Assembly: GCF_003675325.1 (NCBI RefSeq)
Contig: NZ_CP033073.1
Coordinates: 7,874,001-7,938,000 of the forward strand
Origin: Streptomyces dangxiongensis
GTDB taxonomy: Bacteria > Actinomycetota > Actinomycetes > Streptomycetales > Streptomycetaceae
Direction: 5' to 3'
DNA length: 64,000 bases
Each line of letters starts with the position of its first letter. Positions within the stretch are counted from its first letter, which is position 1. Positions 34,989 to 43,429 of this stretch are shown here, one piece after another. The position numbers and the translations under genes were made by a program. The notes beneath the pieces were generated by a model. The model did not search any database. It saw nothing but the letters and a program-made list of their open reading frames with translations, and was not told the DNA's origin.

Positions 34989-35103
34989 GACGATGTGGAG
35001 CAGGTAGCAGCTTCGGAGGCGTGCACACACACCGAGGGCTGGCGGTTTTCCAGCCCACTCCTGGCGCGTGAAGAGCAACGCGGGGGTTCGACTCCCCATC
35101 AAC
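34989..35103 (+). ncRNA. tRNA-like / Y-RNA-like structured RNA
   Basis: A cloverleaf can be drawn by hand. The D-arm is GAGC (34998-35001), loop AGGTAGCA, GCTT (35010-35013). An enlarged middle arm is closed by GGAG (35015-35018) with CTCC (35058-35061) and holds the perfect hairpin GGGCTGG-CGGTTTT-CCAGCCC (35036-35056). A variable-arm hairpin is GCGT-N8-ACGC (35066-35081). The T-arm is GGGGG-TTCGACT-CCCC (35082-35097). A partial acceptor is GATG (34992-34995) with CATC (35097-35100). The acceptor is weak, and the anticodon arm is replaced by a long insertion, so it is not an ordinary tRNA. The layout recalls bacterial Y RNAs of the YrlA type. Confidence 0.6.
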
Positions 35104-35542
35104 AGTGCAGCTCAGCACCGCGTACAGGTAAAGGTGCACATCGCACAGCACATCACCACGTGCAGATCCGAGGCGGCGAGGGCGGGTCCGGGGCTTTCCA
35201 CATCGCAGCACCATGGAGAACGGCGATCTTCGGCGGATACTGTTGGCGATTCGGTGGCGCTCCTGTCATCTATCGTCGAACGAGACTTCCGCGAGCCGAG
35301 TCATATGAGAACGCTGGCCACAGGTGGTGTCGAACGATCTGGCAACCACGCTGGTCAGCAACCCACCACACGCCGAACGCAGTGCGACAGGACAGCAGGT
35401 CGCGCCTGTATCTCGTTCGCGTTGAAACGCCGACGCCTGGAAGGCCAAGTGGCCGCCCGCTCCGCCAGGATCCGGGCCCCAGGATCGCGGCACGCCCGCC
35501 GCACACTCGGATCAACACGTATTTCTGCAGGAGGACTCTTTC
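35104..35542. other. Intergenic stretch after the tRNA-like RNA
   Basis: No coding frame with motifs. A gene for RtcB or Ro-like protein would be of interest here but is not present. The end (35529-35535) carries the GGAGG of the next gene. Confidence 0.5.
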
Positions 35543-36376
35543 ATGGCTGACCGGCCCTTGACGCTCATGGCAGTACACGCCCACCCCGATGACGAGGCCA
35601 CCGGAACCGGAGGGGTTCTCGCGCGGTACGCGGCGGAAGGCATCCGCACGGTACTCGTGACGTGTACCGACGGCGGTTGTGGTGACGGACCGGGGGGTGT
35701 CAAGCCGGGTGATCCCGGGCACGATCCGGCGGCGGTCGCGTTGATGCGTCGTAAAGAACTCGAGGCGAGCTGTGACGTGCTGAAGGTCAGCGATCTGGAG
35801 ATGCTGGACTATGCCGACTCCGGGATGGTGGGCTGGCCGAGCAACGACGCCCCCGGGTCCTTCTGGCAGACCCCCGTGCAGGAAGGCGCGACCCGACTGG
35901 CGGAACTCATGCGGTACTACCGACCTGATGTGGTCGTCACCTACGACGAGAACGGTTTCTACGGTCACCCCGACCACATTCAGGCCCATCGCATCACGAT
36001 GGCGGCGCTGGAGATGACCGCGCTGGCACCGAAGGTGTACTGGACCACGATGCCCCGCTCGATGATGCGGCGGTTCGGCGAGATCATGCGCGAGTTTCAT
36101 GAGGACATGCCGGAGCCGGATCCTGCCGAGGCCGCCGCGATGGCCGAGATCGGCCTCCCCGACGATGAGATCACCACGTGGGTGGACACCATCGCGTTCA
36201 GCGGTCAGAAGTTCGACGCGTTGGCCGCGCACGCCAGTCAGGGCGAGAACATCTTCTTCCTCAAGATGGGCAAGGAGAGGTTCGGCGAGTTGATGGGCAT
36301 GGAGACCTTCGTACGCGTCCAGGACGCCACCGGTGCGGCCGTACCCGAGAACGATCTCTTCGCCGGGCTGCGCTGA
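35543..36376 (+). CDS. PIG-L family deacetylase / mycothiol S-conjugate amidase-like
   Basis: A 277-residue zinc-dependent LmbE/PIG-L hydrolase. The metal and catalytic motif AHPDDEATGTGG (about residues 12-23) and the third zinc ligand region TYDENGFYGHPDHIQAHRIT are intact. These are close in form to actinobacterial MshB/Mca enzymes, which deacetylate GlcNAc-Ins or cleave mycothiol conjugates during detoxification. Length fits Mca-like proteins. GGAGG lies 8 bases before the ATG. No operon partners. Confidence 0.9.
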   Translation: MADRPLTLMAVHAHPDDEATGTGGVLARYAAEGIRTVLVTCTDGGCGDGPGGVKPGDPGHDPAAVALMRRKELEASCDVLKVSDLEMLDYADSGMVGWPSNDAPGSFWQTPVQEGATRLAELMRYYRPDVVVTYDENGFYGHPDHIQAHRITMAALEMTALAPKVYWTTMPRSMMRRFGEIMREFHEDMPEPDPAEAAAMAEIGLPDDEITTWVDTIAFSGQKFDALAAHASQGENIFFLKMGKERFGELMGMETFVRVQDATGAAVPENDLFAGLR

Positions 36377-36416
36377 TCCGCCCGTCCGACCGGCCGGGAA
36401 AGCTCATCGACCGCCC

Positions 36417-36560
36417 GGCGCGATCGAGCGGGTCACACACCCGGAGGCCTGTCCAAGCGAGTTGCGCTCCGCAGCCCGCTTCCAGGCCCTCGCCGGCGGC
36501 GTCGACGCGTGCCCGCACTTCCGACCCGACACCGCGCTCAACCCCAAAAACACCTGGCTC
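36417..36560 (+). pseudogene. Possible DUF6233 C-terminal remnant
   Basis: Codon-biased DNA reads HPEACPSELRSAARFQALAG followed by GVDACPHFRPDTAL. This resembles the C-terminal end of DUF6233 proteins (ACPHCRPDTAL). One Cys of the usual CxxC is Phe. No start is visible. Confidence 0.35.
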
Positions 36561-36562
36561 CC

Positions 36563-36808
36563 TCACAAGGGCTCGTTGGGGTCCCGGAGCGCTCCCAGAG
36601 CGGTGACCTTGCACTGGAAGAGGAAGAAGGGGCCGCCGAGCCGGCACAGGAACGCCGGGTGCTCGGAGAGCGCGAGCGTGCGCTGACGGAAGCGCCGGCC
36701 TGTCCCGTGCCGGGCGCGCGGCACACCGGCGGGGTTGATCTCCCACTCGGTCAAGTGCTCGACAACGGCGGCGAGAAGCTGTTCCTCTTGCCTGTCACGT
36801 CCGGACAT
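36563..36808 (-). CDS. Small hypothetical protein
   Basis: An 81-codon frame with very strong third-position G/C and an ATG preceded by GGTGGTGA. The product begins MSGRDRQEEQLLAAVVEHLT and contains LALSEHPAFLCRLGGPFFLF. I do not recognise the family. The codon bias makes it more convincing than the overlapping plus-strand frame 36509-36853. It could be a truncated gene. Confidence 0.45.
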   Translation of the reverse strand: MSGRDRQEEQLLAAVVEHLTEWEINPAGVPRARHGTGRRFRQRTLALSEHPAFLCRLGGPFFLFQCKVTALGALRDPNEPL

Positions 36809-37044
36809 TCACCACCGCCCGCGCGGTGGTGGACGTCGGCGAGGACGTGGTGACGCTGTCCGCCGCCGCGAGCATGTTCGAGTTCGCCCTCGCAGCGGAG
36901 GCAGTGCTGCGCCCGCTGGTCGCCGGCCGCACCGTGGACCTCGCCGGACTCGCGGAAACAGCCGGCCTGGATGTCGAGGACGTCGCCGTGCTGCTCCAGG
37001 AGCTCGTCGCCGGGCAGGCCCCGACGGTGGGGAGCCTGCTGTGA
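36803..37044 (+). pseudogene. Cupin/JmjC-like protein, C-terminal remnant
   Basis: The frame reads FTTARAVVDVGEDVVTLSAA, ASMFEFALAAEAVLRPLVAG and LAETAGLDVEDVAVLLQELV. This resembles the helical C-terminal part of JmjC/cupin_4 proteins. The catalytic cupin half is missing. Its TGA overlaps the GTG of the following aldo/keto-reductase remnant, so the two once formed an operon. Confidence 0.4.
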
Positions 37045-37615
37045 CAGCGGAGCTCGGTCTGGGCACCTACCGGTGTTGGGCGATCCCGGAGGCGGCCGTC
37101 CGTGCGGCCGCCTCCGCCGTGCGGTGGATCGACACCGCCCCCGACTACGGCCCTCGGCATCGACGCCGCGAACGCCGGTGTCCTCACCGAGGACCAGACC
37201 CGTGCCGGGCACAGCCTCGTCCCGGAGCACGTGCGCCGGCGGATACGCCGCAACCGTGAGCAGCTCGCGCGCGAGTGGCTGGACCTGGTCCTGCCGCACA
37301 ACCCCGAGCGGGCCCATCCGGCGACCGTCCTGCCCTGCACTGTGCGATCCGGGACGCTTGTGGAGGAGGAAGTGGGGGCCGGGCGCGTGCCCTTCACGGC
37401 CGTGGCCCGCTCCCGGACGAAGCCGACGTGGAGCTGCGGGGGATGGCCTCCGCGCCGCTGCACGGCGGCGAGCTCCCTGGCACGGCCGGCCAGGAGCCCG
37501 CCGACCTCATCCGGCCGTGCCTGACCCCCGCACAGGCGTGCGTCCTGGCGGTCGCGTCATGCCCAGGAGCGACGGACGTCCTCATCGCCGCCTACAGCCG
37601 GACGCCGCGCCGACG
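37041..37615 (+). pseudogene. Aldo/keto reductase-family remnant
   Basis: Pieces in three frames join: TAELGLGTYRCWAIPEAAVR and WIDTAPDYGP first, then AGHSLVPEHVRRRIRRNREQ and LDLVLPHNPERAH, then SAPLHGGELPGTAGQEPADL and LTPAQACVLAVASCPGATDV. All match an atypical streptomycete aldo/keto reductase. Several indels and a deletion after the DxxxxY motif have destroyed it. Confidence 0.65.
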
Positions 37616-37674
37616 GGGATGTGAACAGAAAGGGGCGGCCCACCGATTGGCGGGCGGCCCGTCGGCGCGAGGAG

Positions 37675-38832
37675 TCAGTTCCAGCGGACCAGCGTTGCCA
37701 GGTGGTCGTCAGAGCCGTCCAGGGGCGGTTCCAGGTCTGCGACCTTGACGGGCTGAGCGCCGATGGAGGAGAGGTCACCCCGGTAGAGCGTGAGCTTCTC
37801 GCCCTCGCCACTGGAGAGGAAGGCAAAGCTCTTGCCGTCCGGCGACGGGACCGGCGTGCGGTTGTCGCGGTCGTTGGCGGGGACCAGGTCCTCGTTCTTC
37901 ACGACTCTGGAGTAGTCGGACGCGAGGGTGATCTGCTGCATGCCGCAGACCAGGGTGGTGGCATCCCGCCAGAAAGTCGGCGCGCAAGTCTCCCGACCGT
38001 CCAGGCCCTTGGTGGTGAGATCGGTCAGCTTGTAGCCGCCGCTGGACCCGCCGTCCGATGTCACGCGGTACAGCGCAAGCATCGGGCCGTAGGCCGGGGT
38101 GTCCGACAGGTCGGCGGCGACATCGCCGCTGGGGGTAACTGCCTGCGGCCAGGCGTTCGCCGCAAGAGCCGTGGAGGTGGTGGCGGCGTCCTGAGTGACG
38201 ACGGCGGCGGCCTGAGAGACATTCAGGTGCTTCTCGGTCGAGTAACCGGCTCGCGCGTCGCGCGAGCCGAAACCCTCGTCGTCACTCTCGTGGTCGCTCT
38301 CGTCGTACCAAAGGAGCCCGGTGGTGGGGTGGAAGGCAACTCCCTTGTTCGTCGCCCGTTCGGTGAAGGCGTCCGGGTCTGGCGGGGAGACTTCTTTCCC
38401 GGTGGTGAGGTCGTAGGCCCCAGCCCGGGCAGTCTCGCCCGCATCCGTGATGCCGGCGATCAGGCTCATGTCCTTGTTGAAGGCGAAGGTGGCCAGGCTG
38501 CGAAAACTGCCTTCTTCACACACCGTCTCCGGCTCGACATCGCTCGGCAGCACGACGCTCCGCTCCCCGACCACAGCGCCGTTCTTCGCGGAGTACGAGC
38601 GCAGCGTGAGCCCGTACACGGGATCGCTGTTCCCGTTGGGTATCTCGTGGCAGTAGGCCACCGTCAGGCTGCCCGACTGGGCCAGCGACGCCGACTTGAC
38701 GTCTGCGGTCTTCTTGCCGTCCCCGCTTCCCTCGGCCCTCGCTCCGCTTCCTCCGTCTGCCGCGCCACCACCGCACGCGGTAAGCACCAGCGCAGCCCCT
38801 GCCGCGACTCCGGCATGGAATAGGCGCCTCAT
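37675..38832 (-). CDS. Secreted lipoprotein, probable beta-propeller
   Basis: A 385-residue lipoprotein. The signal peptide RRLFHAGVAAGAALVLTAC ends in the lipobox LTAC, with Cys20 the lipidation site, followed by a Gly/Ala/Ser linker. The mature part has repeated strands with motifs such as NRTPVPSPDGKSFAFLSSGE and VAFHPTTGLLW, typical of TolB/WD40-like propeller blades. The function is unknown. It would sit on the outer face of the membrane. ATG 38832 is preceded by a GGGGA/AGG stretch. Single gene. Confidence 0.8.
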   Translation of the reverse strand: MRRLFHAGVAAGAALVLTACGGGAADGGSGARAEGSGDGKKTADVKSASLAQSGSLTVAYCHEIPNGNSDPVYGLTLRSYSAKNGAVVGERSVVLPSDVEPETVCEEGSFRSLATFAFNKDMSLIAGITDAGETARAGAYDLTTGKEVSPPDPDAFTERATNKGVAFHPTTGLLWYDESDHESDDEGFGSRDARAGYSTEKHLNVSQAAAVVTQDAATTSTALAANAWPQAVTPSGDVAADLSDTPAYGPMLALYRVTSDGGSSGGYKLTDLTTKGLDGRETCAPTFWRDATTLVCGMQQITLASDYSRVVKNEDLVPANDRDNRTPVPSPDGKSFAFLSSGEGEKLTLYRGDLSSIGAQPVKVADLEPPLDGSDDHLATLVRWN

Positions 38833-38984
38833 CCTGGTTCCCCGTTCGTTTCGTTCAGCAAAAGATGATCATTTAATCAGGTCCGAACAGCGCACGAAGG
38901 GCACACGGGGCAGAGCGCCCCTCTCACCGGCGGTCGGAGGCCCAGCTTCGAGGAGAGATCAGTACACAGCGGGTTGCCGGTGCG

Positions 38985-39245
38985 TCAATCGTGGATGTAC
39001 TTGCCGGCCGTCCAGCCCGTCCGCCCCTCCCTCTGGCCGTTCAGTACGTACACCCGCATCCAGCCGGCCGTCCTGGCCTTGCACCGCACCTCTACACCGT
39101 CGTACTTGAGGATGAGGCCGAGGGAACCGTACTTCGTACCCGGGCCCGTCCGAACCTGGTAGCCCTTGACGTACGTCTTCTCGCGGGCCGAAGTGCCGAC
39201 GACGGCCGCGGGAGCGCCCGAGCGCGTGGTCGGCCGGCTCGCTCC
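38985..39245 (-). pseudogene. SH3-domain secreted protein, 5'-truncated
   Basis: The frame ends with a complete bacterial SH3 (type 3) domain: YVKGYQVRTGPGTKYGSLGL, VRCKARTAGWMRVY and GRTGWTAGKYIHD. Upstream of about 39242 the sequence changes to the ISL3 scrap, so the signal peptide and start have been lost to that junction. Confidence 0.65.
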
Positions 39246-39278
39246 GGCCTTCACTGCAGCGCCTAGCCGCAACCGTCG

Positions 39279-39466
39279 AGACCTGGTGGCCAGAGATCCT
39301 CGCGTTCCTGCACACTGGGATCACCAACGCCGCCTCCGAAGGCACCAACCGGGTCATCGAGACCATCGCCCGCGACGCCTACGGCTTCCGCAACCCCGGC
39401 AACCAGCGCTTACGCACCCGCTGCGCGACCACCCGTCGAGCCCGTGGACACCTCGGTGCCCGCTAA
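39279..39466 (+). pseudogene. ISL3-family transposase C-terminal remnant
   Basis: The frame reads VETWWPEILAFLHTGITNAA, SEGTNRVIETIARDAYGFRN and a basic tail ending in TAA at 39464-39466. This is the end of an ISL3 transposase of a different subgroup from the one at 1.1 kb. Only the last 62 codons remain. Confidence 0.7.
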
Positions 39467-39559
39467 TTTCGTTGAGCCCGCACCCTGTGATCGTGTTGGC
39501 TAGCGGCACCGAACCGTCAGTACCGCAGGTGTCCGCTTGGCTGTAGCAGGGAGTTGAAC

Positions 39560-40351
39560 GTGCAGGACATTGTTGTCGACCCCGTTGCCCACAATCGGGC
39601 AGCCTGGGACAAGTGTGTCCAAGAGGGCAACGAGTGGTCGAGGCCGGTGAGTGCTGAGGATGTCGAGCGCGCCCGCATGGGCGACTGGTCGATTGTTCTC
39701 ATCGGGCGTGAGCCAGTCGACCGCTCCTGGCTGCCGACGGACCTGACCGGCAAGGACGTGTTGTGCCTGGCCTCCGGCGGTGGCCAGCAGGGTCCGATCC
39801 TCGCCGCCGCAGGGGCGCGGGTCACCGTATTCGACAACTCACCCCGCCAGCTCGGCCAGGACCGGATGGTGGCGGCGCGCGACGGACTCGAGCTGCGCAC
39901 CGTCCTAGGCGACATGCGCGACCTCAGCGCCTTCGGCGACGCAACATTCGACGTCGTATTCCATCCGGTCTCCAACCTATTCGTACCAGACTTGGCACCG
40001 GTGTGGCGTGAGTGCTTCCGCGTCCTGCGACCGGGCGGAACTCTGCTCGTGGGCTTCCTCAACCCTGATGCGTACTTGTTCGACCACGAGGCGCTCGACG
40101 AGCGCGGCGAGCTGATCGTCGTGCACAAACTGCCCTACAGCGATGTCACGCAGTACTCCGCCGAGGAACGCGCCACGAAGTTCGGCGCGGATGCCCCTCT
40201 TGAATACAGCCACACCCTCACCGACCAGATCGGCGGGCAACTCGCCGCGGGGTTCGTCCTCACCGGCTTCGCGGAAGCGCCGCACCAATCCAACGCATCC
40301 GCTCAATACATGTCGAACTATTTTGCGACGCTGGCGGTCAAGCCGGGCTGA
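39560..40351 (+). CDS. Class I SAM-dependent methyltransferase
   Basis: A 263-residue methyltransferase. Motif I is VLCLASGGGQQGPILAAAGA, motif II VTVFDNSP with Asp for the ribose, and motif III GDATFDVVFHPVSN; RVLRPGGTLLVGF marks the post-motif. Family relatives act on small molecules, but the substrate is not predictable. GTG 39560 is preferred to TTG 39554 because GGGAG is 6 bases before it. It stands alone between two transposase scraps. Confidence 0.88.
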   Translation: MQDIVVDPVAHNRAAWDKCVQEGNEWSRPVSAEDVERARMGDWSIVLIGREPVDRSWLPTDLTGKDVLCLASGGGQQGPILAAAGARVTVFDNSPRQLGQDRMVAARDGLELRTVLGDMRDLSAFGDATFDVVFHPVSNLFVPDLAPVWRECFRVLRPGGTLLVGFLNPDAYLFDHEALDERGELIVVHKLPYSDVTQYSAEERATKFGADAPLEYSHTLTDQIGGQLAAGFVLTGFAEAPHQSNASAQYMSNYFATLAVKPG

Positions 40352-40639
40352 CCCGGCCGTGGGGCCGGCCGAGACGGCCGTGTCTCCGAATGGCCAAGTG
40401 GAGCGCTGTGCCAGCCCGACCCCCACTGACTTCGCTGAGCCCTCATCGAGGAGTCCACGTGGAATCGCGGGACTGTCATCACCTGCTCCTCGCTCATCGT
40501 CCCAACCTCTTCGGGCTGGGCACGAAGTCCCGCCCTCGATAGGCGGCTTGTGCCATGGCGCGTTCCCTGTGGCTGCTGTCCTGGGCAGGAGGGCCGGCTC
40601 CCAAAATCAACGGATTGGTGTCGGAGGGCTGATGCTCCT
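40352..40639. other. Intergenic stretch, nothing recognised
   Basis: No supported gene. A motif CTTCGCTGAGCCCTCAT (about 40430) resembles TTTCGTTGAGCCCGCAC at 39468, which may be a trace of transposon ends. Confidence 0.3.
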
Positions 40640-40795
40640 TTACGGAAGGAGTTCCACGACCGGCTGCGCGTGCAGGTCCGCGAGCGGCTGGGCTGGAATG
40701 CGGGGAGATCGACTCGCAGTCGGTCAAGGCGGACGCCGTTGTCGGTGCCGACAGCCGCGGCTTCACCTGCCGCGGTTATGCACGCCATGGAATAG
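40640..40795 (+). pseudogene. IS5-family transposase remnant
   Basis: EFHDRLRVQVRERLGW in one frame and IDSQSVKADAVVGADSRGF in another match the region around the first catalytic Asp of IS5-group transposases. A base change between the two and the loss of all flanking domains make it dead. Confidence 0.6.
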
Positions 40796-40868
40796 TGCGA
40801 TAAAATGATGTTGACGCTGTCCGTGGCCGACGCTGCGGTTGACATCACCTGGTGAACAGGAGATGCAC

Positions 40869-41675
40869 ATGTCGAAAGACAGCGATGCGGCCAAGGCCGT
40901 GTTGGGCCAGTTCCCGGCGGCCCTGACCGAGACGGTTTCCCTCGCCACGCCGCTCACCTTGTCCCGGATCGAAGGCCGGGATCAGGCAGTGCTGGTCCTG
41001 CGCGAACTGGCCGAGTCCTTCGGGATCGGCGAGCCGGAGTTCGTCGCCACCGACGACCAGCGGGCCTTCGTTACGTTCGTCGGCCGCGGCCAGGGGCGCG
41101 AGGTCGGCCTGTTCGCGGTGCTCACCCGCGGCTCGGAGGGCACGTATTCGGCGGTCGACCTGTACGCCCGGCCCTGGCCGTTCGTGAAGCTGGTCCGTGA
41201 CCACCTGGCCGCCTCGGACAAGCGGTTCCACAACGATATCGACCTGTCGGTGCCGTACGTGCCCGCAGGGCCTCCCGGCGGCTTCCGCACCGATACGCCC
41301 GGCCTGCCCGGACTCTCGGCTGACGTGGCGTTCCACTCCCCGGTGCTGACGGACACCGCCGGCGGAGGCGGGCTGGTGGGCGTCATCCTCATGGCCGTCG
41401 AGGAGATATCCGGCGCCCCCAGGTTCCGCGTCGCCACCAGATTCGGCAACGCGTCCGTGGTGCTGTATGACGCCACAGTGCACGGTCACACCTGGCAGCT
41501 CGGGCTCGTGATCGGCCTGGACGGCAACGACGAGATCGCCGACATGCGGGTCTACAGTCGGCCGTGGCCGGTCGCCGCGCTCTTCCGCGGCGAGGTCTAC
41601 AAGCTGCTGCGCGACCGACTCGGCCCGCAGTACTGGCAGGGAGAGAACCCGCTGGTCGCATTGGGAGAAGAGTGA
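40869..41675 (+). CDS. Tandem NTF2/SnoaL-like domain protein
   Basis: A 268-residue protein built from two similar halves. Each half ends in a related block: YSAVDLYARPWPFVKLVRDH near residue 110 and ADMRVYSRPWPVAALFRGEV near residue 235. These blocks are typical of NTF2/SnoaL-like cone folds. It may bind a small hydrophobic ligand; no catalytic residues can be assigned. ATG 40869 (the second of two near ATGs) lies 6 bases after GGAG. Confidence 0.7.
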   Translation: MSKDSDAAKAVLGQFPAALTETVSLATPLTLSRIEGRDQAVLVLRELAESFGIGEPEFVATDDQRAFVTFVGRGQGREVGLFAVLTRGSEGTYSAVDLYARPWPFVKLVRDHLAASDKRFHNDIDLSVPYVPAGPPGGFRTDTPGLPGLSADVAFHSPVLTDTAGGGGLVGVILMAVEEISGAPRFRVATRFGNASVVLYDATVHGHTWQLGLVIGLDGNDEIADMRVYSRPWPVAALFRGEVYKLLRDRLGPQYWQGENPLVALGEE

Positions 41676-41693
41676 TGCCGGCCTGCGCACCGC

Positions 41694-41933
41694 GTGGAGC
41701 GCGACGCGCGGGTCAGCCTGACGGTCTACGACCGGGCCGAGCCGCTGCGATACCTGGAGGTATGCGGTACCGCGACGGTGGCCGAGGACCTGGGTCGGAA
41801 GCCGGCGGTCGCACTGGCCGAGCAGTACGAGGGGCCCGGCGCAGGCGAGGAGTACCTGGCACTGCCGCCGGAGGTGGTGCGGGTGGTCGTCAGGATCACC
41901 CCGCTGCGGCTGGTCGGCACCTTCGCCGACTGA
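41694..41933 (+). pseudogene. PPOX-class F420-dependent enzyme, C-terminal part
   Basis: The frame reads ERDARVSLTVYDRAEPLRYL, EVCGTATVAEDLGRKPAVAL and VVRVVVRITPLRLVGTFAD. This is the C-terminal two thirds of an F420- or FMN-dependent split-barrel oxidoreductase. The first about 60 residues (start and first cofactor-binding strands) are absent, and a stop (41673-41675, the end of the preceding gene) lies in the same frame. Probably a deletion product. Confidence 0.65.
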
Positions 41934-42000
41934 CTGATCTTTTCAAGCGAGTTGAGCCCACGATCTTGTGCCTGACGATCGTGGTCGGCAGGCTGTGCGG

Positions 42001-42420
42001 ATGGGTGCTGATCTTGTTCCGGGCGACCTGTGGGAGCGAGTGGCGCCGCTGCTGCCGCGCCCCTTCCCGAGCGCCGTCGTCGCTACCCCGGACGTCTGCG
42101 TGTTCCGGACCGGGCGGCGCTCGCTGGCGTGATGTACGTACTGCGGACCGGCGTGGCCTGGCGCGACGTACCGGCGAGAGCGTGGGCTGCTCTGCAGTCA
42201 CGGCCTGGCGCCGGCTGCGGGACTGGACCGAGGCCGGCGTCTCGCCCCGCCTGCACTCCGCCCTGCTGGCCGAGCTGGCAGGCGGACCTTCTGGGTATGG
42301 ATGACTGCGCTGTCGACGGCTCACATGTTTCGGCCCCTCAAGGCCTGCTCGAACTGGCCTGCAGCATTATCTGCCTCCGCCGCCTCAGAACTTCATTCCG
42401 AAACGACATACTTAGCGTTC
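42001..42420 (+). pseudogene. IS5-family element with internal deletion
   Basis: The N-terminal frame (MGADLVPGDLWERVAPLLP, then a basic stretch and ALAGVMYVLRTGVAWRDVPA) breaks into others (CSAVTAWRRLRDWTEAGV; LLGMDDCAVDGSHV). It then joins directly to the transposase end (ACSIICLRRLRTSFRNDI). The central DDE domain is gone. Both termini on a 420-base unit suggest an internally deleted, non-autonomous copy. Confidence 0.6.
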
Positions 42421-42538
42421 AGGTACGCGCTCGTCCACTGGCACCCCCTACTCCGACGCGTGGTTCGACTGCGAGCAGGCTTTGGGCATGCCGGAGACCA
42501 TTCGTTTGCGGGCCTTGACCTACCGAAGGGCGATGCGG

Positions 42539-43156
42539 TCACGACGACAGTTCGGTCCCGGCCTGCTCACGCACCATGTACTGGGCGTACCAGTCCGGCC
42601 AGTTCGGGTCCTCCGCACCGATGCGTGCCTCGTGTTCCCCGTGCGTGGCCGCGGCGCGGCGCAGCGCGCTCGCCAGGTCCGCTGGGGAGGCGAACGTCGT
42701 GGTCGCGGGATCGAGGCGTCCCGGGAGTCGGGTGGTGACCTCCTGGAGGAACCAGCCGTTGCCGTCCGGGTCGCTGAAGGACAGGAACGAGCCGTAGCTC
42801 GTGCGCTGCGGATCCGGCCCCGGCAGCCGGGCGTCTGTCCCGGCGTGGTGGAAGACGCCGCCGGCGTCGTGGAACACCTCGCTCGGCCCAGCGCCGAGCC
42901 GTTTCAGCTCATCGTATGCGGCGTTGATGTCGTCCACGACCAGGTGCAGTCCCTGAGCCGAGCCCGGCGTTTGGGACGTGACCGAGGTGCCGAAGATGAC
43001 CGACGCCGGCGAGCCCGGCGGCGTCACCTGCACCACCCGGAAGTTCCCGTCCGGGGCGATGTCCGCGTCCAGCCTCCAGCCCAATTGCGTGTAGAAGCCC
43101 TTGGCCCGGTCGACGTCGGACACCGGCACCACCACGACCTCGAGTTTCATGTCCAT
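42539..43156 (-). CDS. VOC-family (glyoxalase-like) protein
   Basis: A 205-residue protein. Residues 1-130 form a vicinal-oxygen-chelate domain: KLEVVVVPVSDVDRAKGFYT, then GLHLVVDDINAAYDELKRLG and FLSFSDPDGNGWFLQEVTTR with the metal-ligand Glu near the end. The C-terminal 70 residues (SALRRAAATHGEHEARIGAE and NWPDWYAQYMV) form the short helical extension common in this streptomycete subgroup. AGGA lies about 10 bases before ATG 43156. Reaction unknown. Confidence 0.88.
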   Translation of the reverse strand: MDMKLEVVVVPVSDVDRAKGFYTQLGWRLDADIAPDGNFRVVQVTPPGSPASVIFGTSVTSQTPGSAQGLHLVVDDINAAYDELKRLGAGPSEVFHDAGGVFHHAGTDARLPGPDPQRTSYGSFLSFSDPDGNGWFLQEVTTRLPGRLDPATTTFASPADLASALRRAAATHGEHEARIGAEDPNWPDWYAQYMVREQAGTELSS

Positions 43157-43429
43157 GACTGACACTTCCTGTGCTCGTACAAGATGCCGACATGACGAGA
43201 CTCGCACGGCCGGACGCGGGCCGCGCCCGGGAATCCGGCAGACGGCGGCCCGGGCCACGCTGGGGCCAACTGTCGGAGGGAGCCGACGGCCAGGACGATG
43301 GGTTGGGCGGCGATCCGGGTGACGCGCTCGGCGGGCTGGCCCGGCCGAACACCCCGGTGCTCCGCGCCGACAGGCGTGATCGTGGGCTCACGACGCTCGG
43401 GCGGCGGTCCAGAAGCAACCGCATACCCA

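Noticed and set aside
34989..35103. Ordinary tRNA gene
   Set aside because: The T-arm and D-arm fit, but the anticodon arm is replaced by a long insertion, the acceptor stem pairs only partly and no CCA end is encoded; called a tRNA-like RNA instead.
35068..35550. 160-codon plus-strand frame between the tRNA-like RNA and the deacetylase
   Set aside because: It starts inside the tRNA-like structure, has no motif and ends in the ribosome-binding region of the next gene.
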